8,182 bases of DNA, from NCBI GenBank assembly GCA_959599615.1, contig CAUGKA010000084.1, positions 1 to 8,182 of the forward strand, in the 5' to 3' direction. The position numbers were made by a program, and so were the translations under genes. The stretch is from an uncultured Collinsella sp. Lineage in GTDB: Bacteria > Actinomycetota > Coriobacteriia > Coriobacteriales > Coriobacteriaceae. How positions within the stretch are numbered: the first letter of the stretch is position 1; each line of letters begins with the position of its first letter. The notes beneath the pieces are model-generated. The model ran no database searches, was not told the origin of the DNA, and saw only the letters and a list, made by a program, of their open reading frames with translations. Shown here piece after piece: positions 1-5,956 of this stretch.

Positions 1-769
1 CGCGCTGCGTCTTAGCATTGACGATGATATTGAGCGCCTTATCAAAGTCGGCGGATTCATGCACGAAGATGTGGCAGTTACCCGTGCCCGTCTCGATCAC
101 CGGAACGAGCGACTCGCGCACGCAGCGCTGGATCAGGCCCGCACCGCCACGCGGAATGAGCACATCGACGACGCCGCGGAGCTTCATGAGCTCGCCGGTG
201 GCCTCGCGGTCGGTAGACTCGATCATCGACACGGCCTCGCGCGGGAAGCCCTTGGCCTCGAGCGCATCGGCCAGCAGCTCAGAAATCATGGCACACGAGT
301 GATAGGCCAGCGAGCCGCCGCGCAGAATGCAGGCGTTGCCGGTGCGGATGCAGATGCCCGCGGCGTCGGCCGTCACGTTGGGGCGCGCCTCGTACACCAT
401 GGCGACCAGGCCCAACGGCACGCTCACGCGGGTGAGGTCCACGCCGCTTGCGAGCACGCGGTGGTCGAGCACGCGGCCGACAGGATCGGGCAGCTCGGCG
501 AGCTTCTCCAGGCCGGCGGCCATACCCTCGACGCGCTCGGGCGTCAGCAGCAGACGGTCGAGGAGCCCCGCCGAGGTCCCCGCATCGCGCGCGGCGGACA
601 TATCGAGCTCGTTGGCGGCGACGATGGAGTCGACACCGTTGCGCAGCGCTGCGGCCATGGCGCGCACGGCCTCCTGGCGCTGCTCGTCGCTCGCCGTGGC
701 AAGCGAGGCCGACGCCGCCTTGGCGGCAACGGCAAGATCGTGGACATACGTGGCTATATCGACCGACAT
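1..769 (-). CDS. proA: Gamma-glutamyl phosphate reductase (glutamate-5-semialdehyde dehydrogenase), 5' part only
   Basis: ProA reduces gamma-glutamyl phosphate with NADPH to glutamate-5-semialdehyde, the second step of cytosolic proline synthesis. The first 256 residues are in the window; family members are usually about 415. Visible family signatures are YEARPNVT (126-133), ILRGG (148-152), IPRGG (205-209), PVIETGTGNCH (223-233) and NAKTQR (251-256). In ProA the catalytic cysteine follows NAKTQR within a few residues, so it lies just past the left edge and cannot be checked. The ATG at 769 is chosen because a purine-rich Shine-Dalgarno stretch, AGGAGAAAGGG, lies at 776-786, about 6 nt upstream, and the N-terminus fits the family. 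The gene diverges from the peptidase at 882, leaving 112 nt for both control regions. It is separated from proB by that peptidase, so a proBA operon transcript is not possible here. Identification is firm. Confidence 0.96.
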   Translation of the reverse strand, partial: MSVDIATYVHDLAVAAKAASASLATASDEQRQEAVRAMAAALRNGVDSIVAANELDMSAARDAGTSAGLLDRLLLTPERVEGMAAGLEKLAELPDPVGRVLDHRVLASGVDLTRVSVPLGLVAMVYEARPNVTADAAGICIRTGNACILRGGSLAYHSCAMISELLADALEAKGFPREAVSMIESTDREATGELMKLRGVVDVLIPRGGAGLIQRCVRESLVPVIETGTGNCHIFVHESADFDKALNIIVNAKTQR

Positions 770-812
770 GGGCGGCCCTTTCTCCTAGAAGTTTGCAACC
801 ATGGTAGCCGAT

Positions 813-843
813 TTGCGCATGACCTCACCTGCGGCGGTAGAAT
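813..843 (+). promoter_or_regulatory. Candidate sigma-70 promoter of the prolyl aminopeptidase gene
   Basis: TTGCGC at 813-818 and TAGAAT at 838-843 resemble -35 and -10 boxes. The -10 box matches the TATAAT consensus at five of six positions. The 19-nt spacer is longer than ideal, so this is tentative. It would give a leader of about 30 nt before the ATG at 882. Confidence 0.3.
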
Positions 844-881
844 TGGTCAACCCGAAACACCGCAACGAACGGAAGCATCAC

Positions 882-2303
882 ATGGCGTTCATCACTTCGT
901 ACCACGTCCCCGGCCTGTATGTCGAGGACCACAGCATCGATGTCCCCCTTGACTGGCGCGGCCTGGAGCCCATGCTCCTGGCCGTCGGCAGCACCATGCG
1001 CCGCGGCGGCGCCATGCCGGCGCCCATCGCCGGCGCGTCCGAGAGCATCAAGCTCTTCTACCGCGTGGTTTGCGCACCCGACCGCATCAACGACGATCTG
1101 CCGCTGCTCCTGTTTTTGCAGGGCGGCCCCGGCGGCGAGAGCCCGCGTCCGTTGTCGCCCACAAGCGATGGCTGGATCGAGGAGGCCGTCAAGCACTTCC
1201 GCGTGGTCCTGCCCGACCAGCGCGGCACCGGACGCAGCAGCTGCGTGGACGGACGCACGATCGCGGCCTTGGGCGAGCGCGCCGAGGCAGCCGGCGTCGA
1301 TGCGGCCCGCTCGCAGGCGGACTTCCTCAAGCGCCACCTCGCCAGCTCCATCGTGCGCGATTTTGAGTACCTGCGCCTGGTGGGCTTTGGCGGCAAGCCC
1401 TGGGTCACACTCGGGCAGAGCTACGGCGGTTTTTTGACGCTGAGCTACCTGTCGCTCTTCCCCGAGGGCGTGGCGGCAAGCTTTACCTGCGGCGGCATTC
1501 CGCATGTGCCGGCGAGCGCCAGCGAGGTCTACACGCACACCTTCCCGCGCATGGCCGCCAAGACGCAGCAGTATTACGACCGCTACCCCGCTGACGTCGA
1601 GCGCGTGGCAGCCCTGGCCGATGCGCTCGAGGCTCAGAAGCCCGTGCTGCCCGACGGCTCGCCGATGACGGTCGAGCGCCTGCAGCTCATGGGCAGCGAC
1701 TTTGGCATGAAGCCGAGCTTTGAGCGCATGCATTGGATTATCGATCATGCTTTTGTTGACGGCGACGGCACGCTGACCTGCGGTGCCTCGGTATCTGACA
1801 GCTTTTTGATGCGCGCCTTCGAGCGCACCAACACACTCACGAATCCGCTGTACTGGACGCTTCAGGAGTTCATCTACGCCGACGGCGACACCATGCCCAT
1901 TCGCTGGGCCGCGGCAGAAGAGAAGGCACACCGTGCCGAGTTCGACACGCTAGCGCGCCCGCTCATGTTTACCGGCGAGGCCATGTTCCCGTGGATGTTT
2001 GAGCAGATGCCCGAACTTAAGCCCTTCAAGCCGGCGATGGATCTGCTGATGGAAGACACCAGCTGGGACAAGATCTACGACCCGCAGCGACTGGCGTGCA
2101 ACGAGGTGCCCCTGCAGGCCGCAGTGTATTTCGACGACATGTACGTCGATTCGGGCCTGCAGCTCGATACGCTCAGCCGCGTGGGCAACTCGCATGCCTG
2201 GGTGACCAACGAGTTCGAGCACGACGGTCTACACGGCGGCGTGGTGTTCAAGCACCTCTTCAACGAAGCCCTCAACCGCGGAGACCTGCGCCGGATCTTC
2301 TAG
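882..2303 (+). CDS. Alpha/beta hydrolase, peptidase family S33, prolyl aminopeptidase type
   Basis: A 473-residue cytosolic alpha/beta hydrolase, probably releasing N-terminal proline (or a similar residue) from short peptides. Seen in order: QGGPG (80-84), the oxyanion-loop motif corresponding to HGGPG in this family; DQRGTGRS (112-119), typical of prolyl iminopeptidases; and GQSYGG (178-183), the nucleophile elbow with Ser180. Near the C-terminus YFDDMYVD (416-423) probably holds the catalytic Asp (419), and EHDGLHGG (446-453) the catalytic His (447). The length suits the larger S33 prolyl aminopeptidases better than the roughly 310-residue form. The start at 882 is preferred because GGAAG lies 6 nt upstream (871-875). 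The in-frame ATG at 801 would add 27 residues without family character and extend over the promoter region. No signal peptide is visible. The gene lies between proA and proB on the opposite strand, which suits proline salvage. Substrate specificity is inferred; it could be a broader aminopeptidase. Confidence 0.88.
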   Translation: MAFITSYHVPGLYVEDHSIDVPLDWRGLEPMLLAVGSTMRRGGAMPAPIAGASESIKLFYRVVCAPDRINDDLPLLLFLQGGPGGESPRPLSPTSDGWIEEAVKHFRVVLPDQRGTGRSSCVDGRTIAALGERAEAAGVDAARSQADFLKRHLASSIVRDFEYLRLVGFGGKPWVTLGQSYGGFLTLSYLSLFPEGVAASFTCGGIPHVPASASEVYTHTFPRMAAKTQQYYDRYPADVERVAALADALEAQKPVLPDGSPMTVERLQLMGSDFGMKPSFERMHWIIDHAFVDGDGTLTCGASVSDSFLMRAFERTNTLTNPLYWTLQEFIYADGDTMPIRWAAAEEKAHRAEFDTLARPLMFTGEAMFPWMFEQMPELKPFKPAMDLLMEDTSWDKIYDPQRLACNEVPLQAAVYFDDMYVDSGLQLDTLSRVGNSHAWVTNEFEHDGLHGGVVFKHLFNEALNRGDLRRIF

Positions 2304-2304
2304 C

Positions 2305-2357
2305 AAAGGAGTGTCCCCGCCTGCCGGCACAAAAGGAACGTCCCCAAGTGCCGGCAC
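2305..2357. repeat. Tandem pair of 26-nt imperfect direct repeats containing a TGCCGGCA core
   Basis: Two copies, 2305-2330 and 2332-2357, agree at 21 of 26 positions. Each begins AAAGGA, continues into GTCCCC and ends TGCCGGCAC. The second copy ends in the palindrome GTGCCGGCAC. The array starts one base after the stop codon of the peptidase gene and is followed at once by the terminator hairpin. It resembles short dispersed intergenic repeats of Coriobacteria; that link is from memory and untested. Confidence 0.75.
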
Positions 2358-2358
2358 G

Positions 2359-2405
2359 AAAAAGACAGCGCTGCGGGAAACGATCCGCAGCGCTGTCTTT
2401 CTTTA
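2359..2405. terminator. Bidirectional intrinsic terminator between convergent genes
   Basis: A perfect 16-bp stem pairs 2361-2376 with 2385-2400 around an 8-nt loop. On the plus strand the stem runs into TTTCTTTAT, and on the minus strand it is followed by a TTTTT run (2359-2363, partly inside the stem). It lies between the stop of the plus-strand peptidase and the stop of minus-strand proB, so it can end both convergent transcripts. Confidence 0.92.
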
Positions 2406-3530
2406 TGCAAATACGATCAAGTTATCCCTGTGTATCGCGGGCTTCTCGGCCAGGTCTGCGAGCAGGCGGTTGCTGGCAATCTGGTCCTGGCGGCGGCCGG
2501 CGGCAAGCTCCAGCACGTCCGAATCGGCCTCGGCGATACCACGGGCGACAACCATGCCGCTCGGGTCGCACACGTCGAGCACATCGCCCTCGGCAAACGC
2601 GCCATCGACCTCGCGAATACCAACCGCAAGCAAGGAAGAACCACGGCTAACCAGCGCCTTCGCAGCACCATCATCGACCGTCACCGAGCCATGTGCCTTG
2701 TCACCCAGTGCGATCCACAGCTTGCGGGGCGCGATGTCCAGGCGCTCCGCCGGCGGATCGAACAGCGTACCCACGCTCTCGCCGCGGGCCAGACGCACGA
2801 GCGCATCGGGCTCCTCGCCCGAGCAAATCACGCTCTGAATGCCCGCCGTCATGAGAATGCGGCTCGCGCGAATCTTGGTGATCATGCCGCCCGTACCCAC
2901 CGATGTGGAAGAATCGCCCGCCGAGGCGATAATCTTGGCATCGATCTTATGCACGACCGGGATAAACTCGGCCGTCGGATCCTCATGCGGATTGGCGGTG
3001 TAGAGGCCATCGATGTCCGAGAGCGTCACGCACAGATCGGCAGAAACCAGGCAGCTCACAAGCGCCGCCAGCGTGTCGTTGTCGCCGAACTTGATCTCAT
3101 CGACGGTAACGGTATCGTTCTCGTTGACGACCGGCACCACGCCCAGCTCCACCAGGCGCAGCAGGGCGTCGCGCGCGTGCAGGTAGGACGTGCGGCGGGC
3201 CGTATCGTGGCGCGTGAGCAGCACGAGCGAGGTGAGCAGGTCGCGCGCATGAAACTCCTCGTCGTAGGCCGACGAGATGATGCACTGACCGGCCGAGGCG
3301 CAGGCCTGTAAGCTCGGAAGGTCGCCGACCGGCTTGCGGTCGAAGCCCAACACGGGATAGCCACAGGCGATAGCGCCCGAGCTCACCACGACCAGACGCC
3401 AGCCGAGCTTGCGCAGCGCTGCGGCCTGATCGGCAAGCCCGCCGATAAAGGAGCGGTTTACCTTGCCATCGGCGCCCACCACCGTGGACGAACCGATCTT
3501 TACCACCATCGTTTTATAAGAAGTCGTCAT
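2403..3530 (-). CDS. proB: Glutamate 5-kinase with C-terminal PUA domain
   Basis: ProB phosphorylates glutamate with ATP to gamma-glutamyl phosphate, the first committed step of proline synthesis and normally the point of feedback inhibition by proline. The 375-residue length matches the two-domain form. The amino acid kinase domain (about 8-255) shows VVKIGSST (9-16), SSGAI (50-54), VPVVNENDTV (132-141), FGDNDTLAALV (148-158), SDIDGLYTANP (171-181) and GTGGMITKI (212-220). A PUA domain follows at about 270-360. The start at 3530 gives a normal N-terminus, but no clear Shine-Dalgarno is visible. An in-frame ATG seven codons downstream, right before VVKIG, is an alternative start. The gene follows pncB on the same strand with a 79-nt gap that shows no terminator, so co-transcription is possible. 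Its 3' end shares the bidirectional terminator with the convergent peptidase gene. Identification is firm. Confidence 0.96.
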   Translation of the reverse strand: MTTSYKTMVVKIGSSTVVGADGKVNRSFIGGLADQAAALRKLGWRLVVVSSGAIACGYPVLGFDRKPVGDLPSLQACASAGQCIISSAYDEEFHARDLLTSLVLLTRHDTARRTSYLHARDALLRLVELGVVPVVNENDTVTVDEIKFGDNDTLAALVSCLVSADLCVTLSDIDGLYTANPHEDPTAEFIPVVHKIDAKIIASAGDSSTSVGTGGMITKIRASRILMTAGIQSVICSGEEPDALVRLARGESVGTLFDPPAERLDIAPRKLWIALGDKAHGSVTVDDGAAKALVSRGSSLLAVGIREVDGAFAEGDVLDVCDPSGMVVARGIAEADSDVLELAAGRRQDQIASNRLLADLAEKPAIHRDNLIVFA

Positions 3531-3609
3531 ACGTCAAACCAATCAACTGTTCAGCGAACGGCCGAGCTGGCGGCCAGGGAAGCGTGACTCGCCCCTACCG
3601 CCCAAGGAA

Positions 3610-5115
3610 TTAGTGAGCCCAGGGAAAGGCAGAAGCCGCGGCCATGTTCTTGCGCACGAGCTCGTCGCGCACCTGAGCCAGGCCCTGCTCCATGCCCACC
3701 ACATAGGTCTGCGGGTACAGGAAGCGCTTGAAAGCTGCGTCCAGATGATCGAGTGCCCAAGCACAGCGCTCGCGCGCGTCCTGGATGCTCTCACGCGGAG
3801 CCACCGCACTGCCATCGCGCACGATCGGCACCAGCAGCTCGCGATACTCAAGTTCGGACACGTCGGTCACTAGGGCGGCATCATTCACGGCCACGAGGGT
3901 ATTGCCGCGCGCGGCGCCCTCCCCCGCCAGATGGTCCTCGTCGTAGATCATATCGCAGACCGGGCCGCCAAAGCCGTCGTAATAACGGCGTACGCGTTGC
4001 ACACCCGGGATCGTGCGCTTGTAGGGCTGCTCGGAGAGCTTGACCACTGGCGTCCACGGGTCCGTCTCACTCGCACGGCGGGCGGCGAGCTTGTACACGC
4101 CGCCCAGCGCAGGCTGATCGTAGCAGGTCGCGAGTTTGGTGCCCACGCCAAAGCTGTCGATGGGCGCGCCCTGGTCGAGCAGGGACTGAATCGTGTACTC
4201 ATCCAAATCGTTAGAAACCGAGATCCCCACATAGGGCAGGCCCTCGGCATCAAAACGGCCGCGCACATACTTTGAGAGCTTGGCGAGGTCGCCGGAGTCG
4301 ATGCGAATGGCCGACAGGCGCTCGCCCACCGCTTCCATCTCCTTGGCAACCGTAATGGCATGTTCACAGCCCTCGCGCACGTCATAGGTGTCGATGAGCA
4401 GCGTGCAGTTCTTGGGGCTCGACTTGGCAAAGGCGCGGAAGGCCTCGAGCTCGGAATCGAAGCTCATCACCCAGCTATGCGCATGCGTGCCAAAGACGGG
4501 AATGCCGTAGCGGCGCCCGGCAAGCACGTTGGACGTAGACGAGCAGCCCGCCACGTAGCTCGCGCGCGCAACAGCCAGGCCGCCATCGGGACCCTGGGCG
4601 CGACGCAGACCAAACTCGGCAACGGGACGGCCGTCCGCCGCCAGCACCACGCGCGCCGTCTTGGTAGCGACAAGCGTCTGGAAGCCGACAATGTTGAGCA
4701 GCGCCGTCTCGAGCAGCTGGCACTCCAGCGCGGGACCGGTGACGCGAACCATGGGTTCGCGCGGAAAGACGAGCTCGCCCTCGGGGACGGCGTCGATGTT
4801 TACATGCGCACGAAAATCGCGCAGGTAGTCGAGGAATGCAGGCTTGAACATCGCGCCGCCGGCCGGGGCCTGGAGTGAGGCGAGGTAGTCGATATCCTCG
4901 GGCGTAAAGCGCAGGTTCTCGACAAGCTCGGGCAGCTCGGCGGTGCCGCACATGACGGCATAGGCGCTGCCAAAGGGATGGTCACGGTAAAACGCGGTAA
5001 AACAACCCTGCTCATTGGCCTTGCCGCTCTCCCACAGGCCCTGGGCCATAGTGAGCTCGTACAGATCGGTGAGCATTGCAATGTCGGTGGGATGCGAGAT
5101 GTCGGTCAAAGCCAT
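3610..5115 (-). CDS. pncB: Nicotinate phosphoribosyltransferase
   Basis: This cytosolic enzyme joins nicotinate to PRPP, with ATP hydrolysis, to make nicotinate mononucleotide in the Preiss-Handler NAD salvage pathway. The protein has 501 residues, in the range of the longer bacterial form. Family signatures are LTDLYELTM (15-23), FGLRRAQGPDGG (168-179), GTHAHSWV (209-216), which carries the histidine region phosphorylated in this family, RIDSGDL (271-277), SNDLDEY (301-307) and FGVGT (322-326). The ATG at 5115 is supported by GAAAGG with a 7-nt spacing. It lies 84 nt after the small coiled-coil gene and 79 nt before proB, all on the minus strand. No terminator is visible in either gap, so the three genes may be co-transcribed. 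I saw no missing motif or frameshift. Confidence 0.96.
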   Translation of the reverse strand: MALTDISHPTDIAMLTDLYELTMAQGLWESGKANEQGCFTAFYRDHPFGSAYAVMCGTAELPELVENLRFTPEDIDYLASLQAPAGGAMFKPAFLDYLRDFRAHVNIDAVPEGELVFPREPMVRVTGPALECQLLETALLNIVGFQTLVATKTARVVLAADGRPVAEFGLRRAQGPDGGLAVARASYVAGCSSTSNVLAGRRYGIPVFGTHAHSWVMSFDSELEAFRAFAKSSPKNCTLLIDTYDVREGCEHAITVAKEMEAVGERLSAIRIDSGDLAKLSKYVRGRFDAEGLPYVGISVSNDLDEYTIQSLLDQGAPIDSFGVGTKLATCYDQPALGGVYKLAARRASETDPWTPVVKLSEQPYKRTIPGVQRVRRYYDGFGGPVCDMIYDEDHLAGEGAARGNTLVAVNDAALVTDVSELEYRELLVPIVRDGSAVAPRESIQDARERCAWALDHLDAAFKRFLYPQTYVVGMEQGLAQVRDELVRKNMAAASAFPWAH

Positions 5116-5199
5116 GGGGCGACCTTTCGGATGCGTTGTGCAGAGGTTGAGGGTTGGAAAAGGGCAGAGTGTTCGGGCATGGCACCCAGCGCGAATGGG

Positions 5200-5640
5200 C
5201 TAGAGCAGGCCCATGCTGGTCAGGATCGTGTAGCCCATAAAGATGACAAACGCGATGAGGGCAAGGACAATGATGATTTTTTGAGCCGGCGCCATGCCAG
5301 GGATCTCGTTCTCGCCCGTAGGCTCCTTGGAGGTAACCATGCGCTGGGCAAAGGTCATCTCGTCACGGCTCGGCTTGGGCTCGACGGACTTGGAACGAGC
5401 GACCTTTTTAGGCTGAGGTTTAGGTGCGGTGGGCGAGGGCTTCGCGGCGGCGGGCTTGGGCGCGGGGGCGACGTTCGCGGCGGCCTCCTCGGCCTTCTCG
5501 CGCTCGGCACGCAGGGCGGCCAGCTCCTCACGCTCGCGGCGTGCCTCTTCCTGGGCCTCGCGGCGAGCTTTCTCGGCGCGGAGCTCTTCCAACTCGGCGC
5601 GTTCCTCGGCAGACAGTGGTTGGGACTCAAGCTTGGCCAT
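5200..5640 (-). CDS. Small coiled-coil protein with C-terminal membrane anchor, function unknown
   Basis: I do not recognise this 146-residue protein. Residues 8-55 are dense in Glu, Arg and Ala with heptad-like spacing and probably form a charged coiled coil. Residues 56-92 are a Pro/Ala/Lys linker. Residues 121-143 form a single hydrophobic segment (begins KIIIVLALIA) ending three residues from the C-terminus. No N-terminal signal is seen, so a tail-anchored protein with its coiled coil in the cytoplasm is likely. The ATG at 5640 is chosen because AGAAAGGG lies 7 nt upstream. The longer reading frame from 5676 would begin inside the tRNA terminator stem. The gene follows tRNA-Ala and its terminator by only 18 nt, leaving no obvious room for its own promoter. 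It precedes pncB by 84 nt. The low-complexity composition may give misleading homology matches. Confidence 0.85.
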   Translation of the reverse strand: MAKLESQPLSAEERAELEELRAEKARREAQEEARREREELAALRAEREKAEEAAANVAPAPKPAAAKPSPTAPKPQPKKVARSKSVEPKPSRDEMTFAQRMVTSKEPTGENEIPGMAPAQKIIIVLALIAFVIFMGYTILTSMGLL

Positions 5641-5647
5641 GGTACAG

Positions 5648-5655
5648 CCCTTTCT
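5648..5655 (-). promoter_or_regulatory. Ribosome binding site that fixes the start of the small anchored protein
   Basis: AGAAAGGG on the minus strand lies 7 nt before the ATG at 5640. It supports that start over the upstream in-frame ATG at 5676, which falls in the terminator hairpin. Confidence 0.75.
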
Positions 5656-5658
5656 TTT

Positions 5659-5690
5659 AAAAAAAGCCGCCGACACAATGTCAGCGGCTT
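5659..5690 (-). terminator. Intrinsic terminator of tRNA-Ala
   Basis: A 12-bp stem pairs 5664-5675 with 5679-5690 (one G-U pair) around a 3-nt loop. On the minus strand it is followed by a run of seven T (5659-5665, two of them within the stem). It begins 14 nt after the tRNA and ends 18 nt before the next gene's ATG. Confidence 0.9.
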
Positions 5691-5704
5691 ATCAAATCCA
5701 AGGG

Positions 5705-5777
5705 TGGAGACGAAGGGAGTCGAACCCTCGGCCTCTGCCATGCGACGGCAGCGCTCTCCCAACTGAGCTACGTCCCC
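5705..5777 (-). tRNA. tRNA-Ala, anticodon CGC
   Basis: The 73-nt minus-strand sequence folds into a full cloverleaf: acceptor GGGGACG with CGTCTCC, D arm GCTC/GAGC, anticodon arm CTGCC/GGCAG and T arm GAGGG/CCCTT with loop TTCGACT. The anticodon loop GTCGCAT places CGC at 5742-5744, reading the alanine codon GCG. The acceptor stem has a G3-U70 wobble pair, the main identity element for alanyl-tRNA synthetase, which independently supports the assignment. The discriminator is A73. The next bases are CCC rather than CCA, so CCA must be added after transcription. It has a near-consensus promoter upstream and a strong terminator downstream. Confidence 0.98.
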
Positions 5778-5790
5778 AGGACAAGTTGAT

Positions 5791-5818
5791 ATTTTACCTA
5801 CGGCTCGCCAACTGTCAA
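5791..5818 (-). promoter_or_regulatory. Sigma-70-type promoter of tRNA-Ala
   Basis: On the minus strand, consensus TTGACA (5813-5818) is followed after 16 nt by TAAAAT (5791-5796), five of six matches to TATAAT. Transcription would start near 5784, giving a leader of about 7 nt before the mature tRNA at 5777. Confidence 0.88.
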
Positions 5819-5830
5819 CGCCCAATACCC

Positions 5831-5934
5831 AGTCTTTTTGGGACGCGGCTGTTTTAGCTACCCCGACAGACAACGCGAACGGTTTGGTCGAACAGCGGCA
5901 GGGGTAGCTAAAACAGCCCCGTCCCAAAAAGACT
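5831..5934. repeat. Long inverted repeat with 34-nt arms
   Basis: Arms 5831-5864 and 5901-5934 are reverse complements at 33 of 34 positions; the exception is C5846 facing C5919. They enclose a 36-nt loop (5865-5900). The left arm begins AGTCTTTTTGGGACG and ends TTTTAGCTACCCC. No T-run follows the outer end of the stem on either strand, so it is not a standard intrinsic terminator. It lies between the stop of the radical SAM gene and the tRNA promoter. No transposase and no clear target duplication are present. A dispersed palindromic element is the likeliest explanation, by inference. Confidence 0.9.
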
Positions 5935-5956
5935 ACTCAAAGAGCCTCGTCCCAGA

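Noticed and set aside
59..952. A 297-codon plus-strand open frame antisense to proA
   Set aside because: The opposite strand encodes an unmistakable ProA. This frame has His/Arg/Gly-rich low-complexity content with no family motif and runs into the peptidase start region.
825..1931. A 368-codon minus-strand open frame antisense to the peptidase gene
   Set aside because: It mirrors a well-supported S33 gene with all family motifs in order. Its translation is rich in Ala, Arg, His and Gly, has no recognisable domain, and is typical of antisense frames in GC-rich DNA.
2430..3311. A 293-codon plus-strand open frame antisense to proB
   Set aside because: It is the complement of conserved ProB kinase and PUA sequence; composition-driven and without domain features.
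3531..3609. Possible hairpin in the pncB-proB gap (CTGG/CCAG and GGCC/GGCC pairings)
   Set aside because: The stems are short, typical of GC-rich sequence, and are not followed by a T tract, so they do not support a terminator.
4978..5766. A 262-codon plus-strand open frame covering the pncB start, the small gene and the tRNA
   Set aside because: It crosses a tRNA, a terminator and two supported genes on the other strand. The glycine/leucine-rich middle is the complement of the coiled-coil and Ala/Pro codons.
5355..5927. A 190-codon minus-strand open frame running through the tRNA into the small gene in another frame
   Set aside because: It reads through a perfect tRNA-Ala and its terminator, and overlaps the better-supported 146-residue gene out of frame.
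5831..5934. Reading the long inverted repeat as a CRISPR unit or a classic terminator
   Set aside because: There are only two arms, inverted rather than direct, with no further repeat-spacer units, and no T-run follows the stem on either strand.
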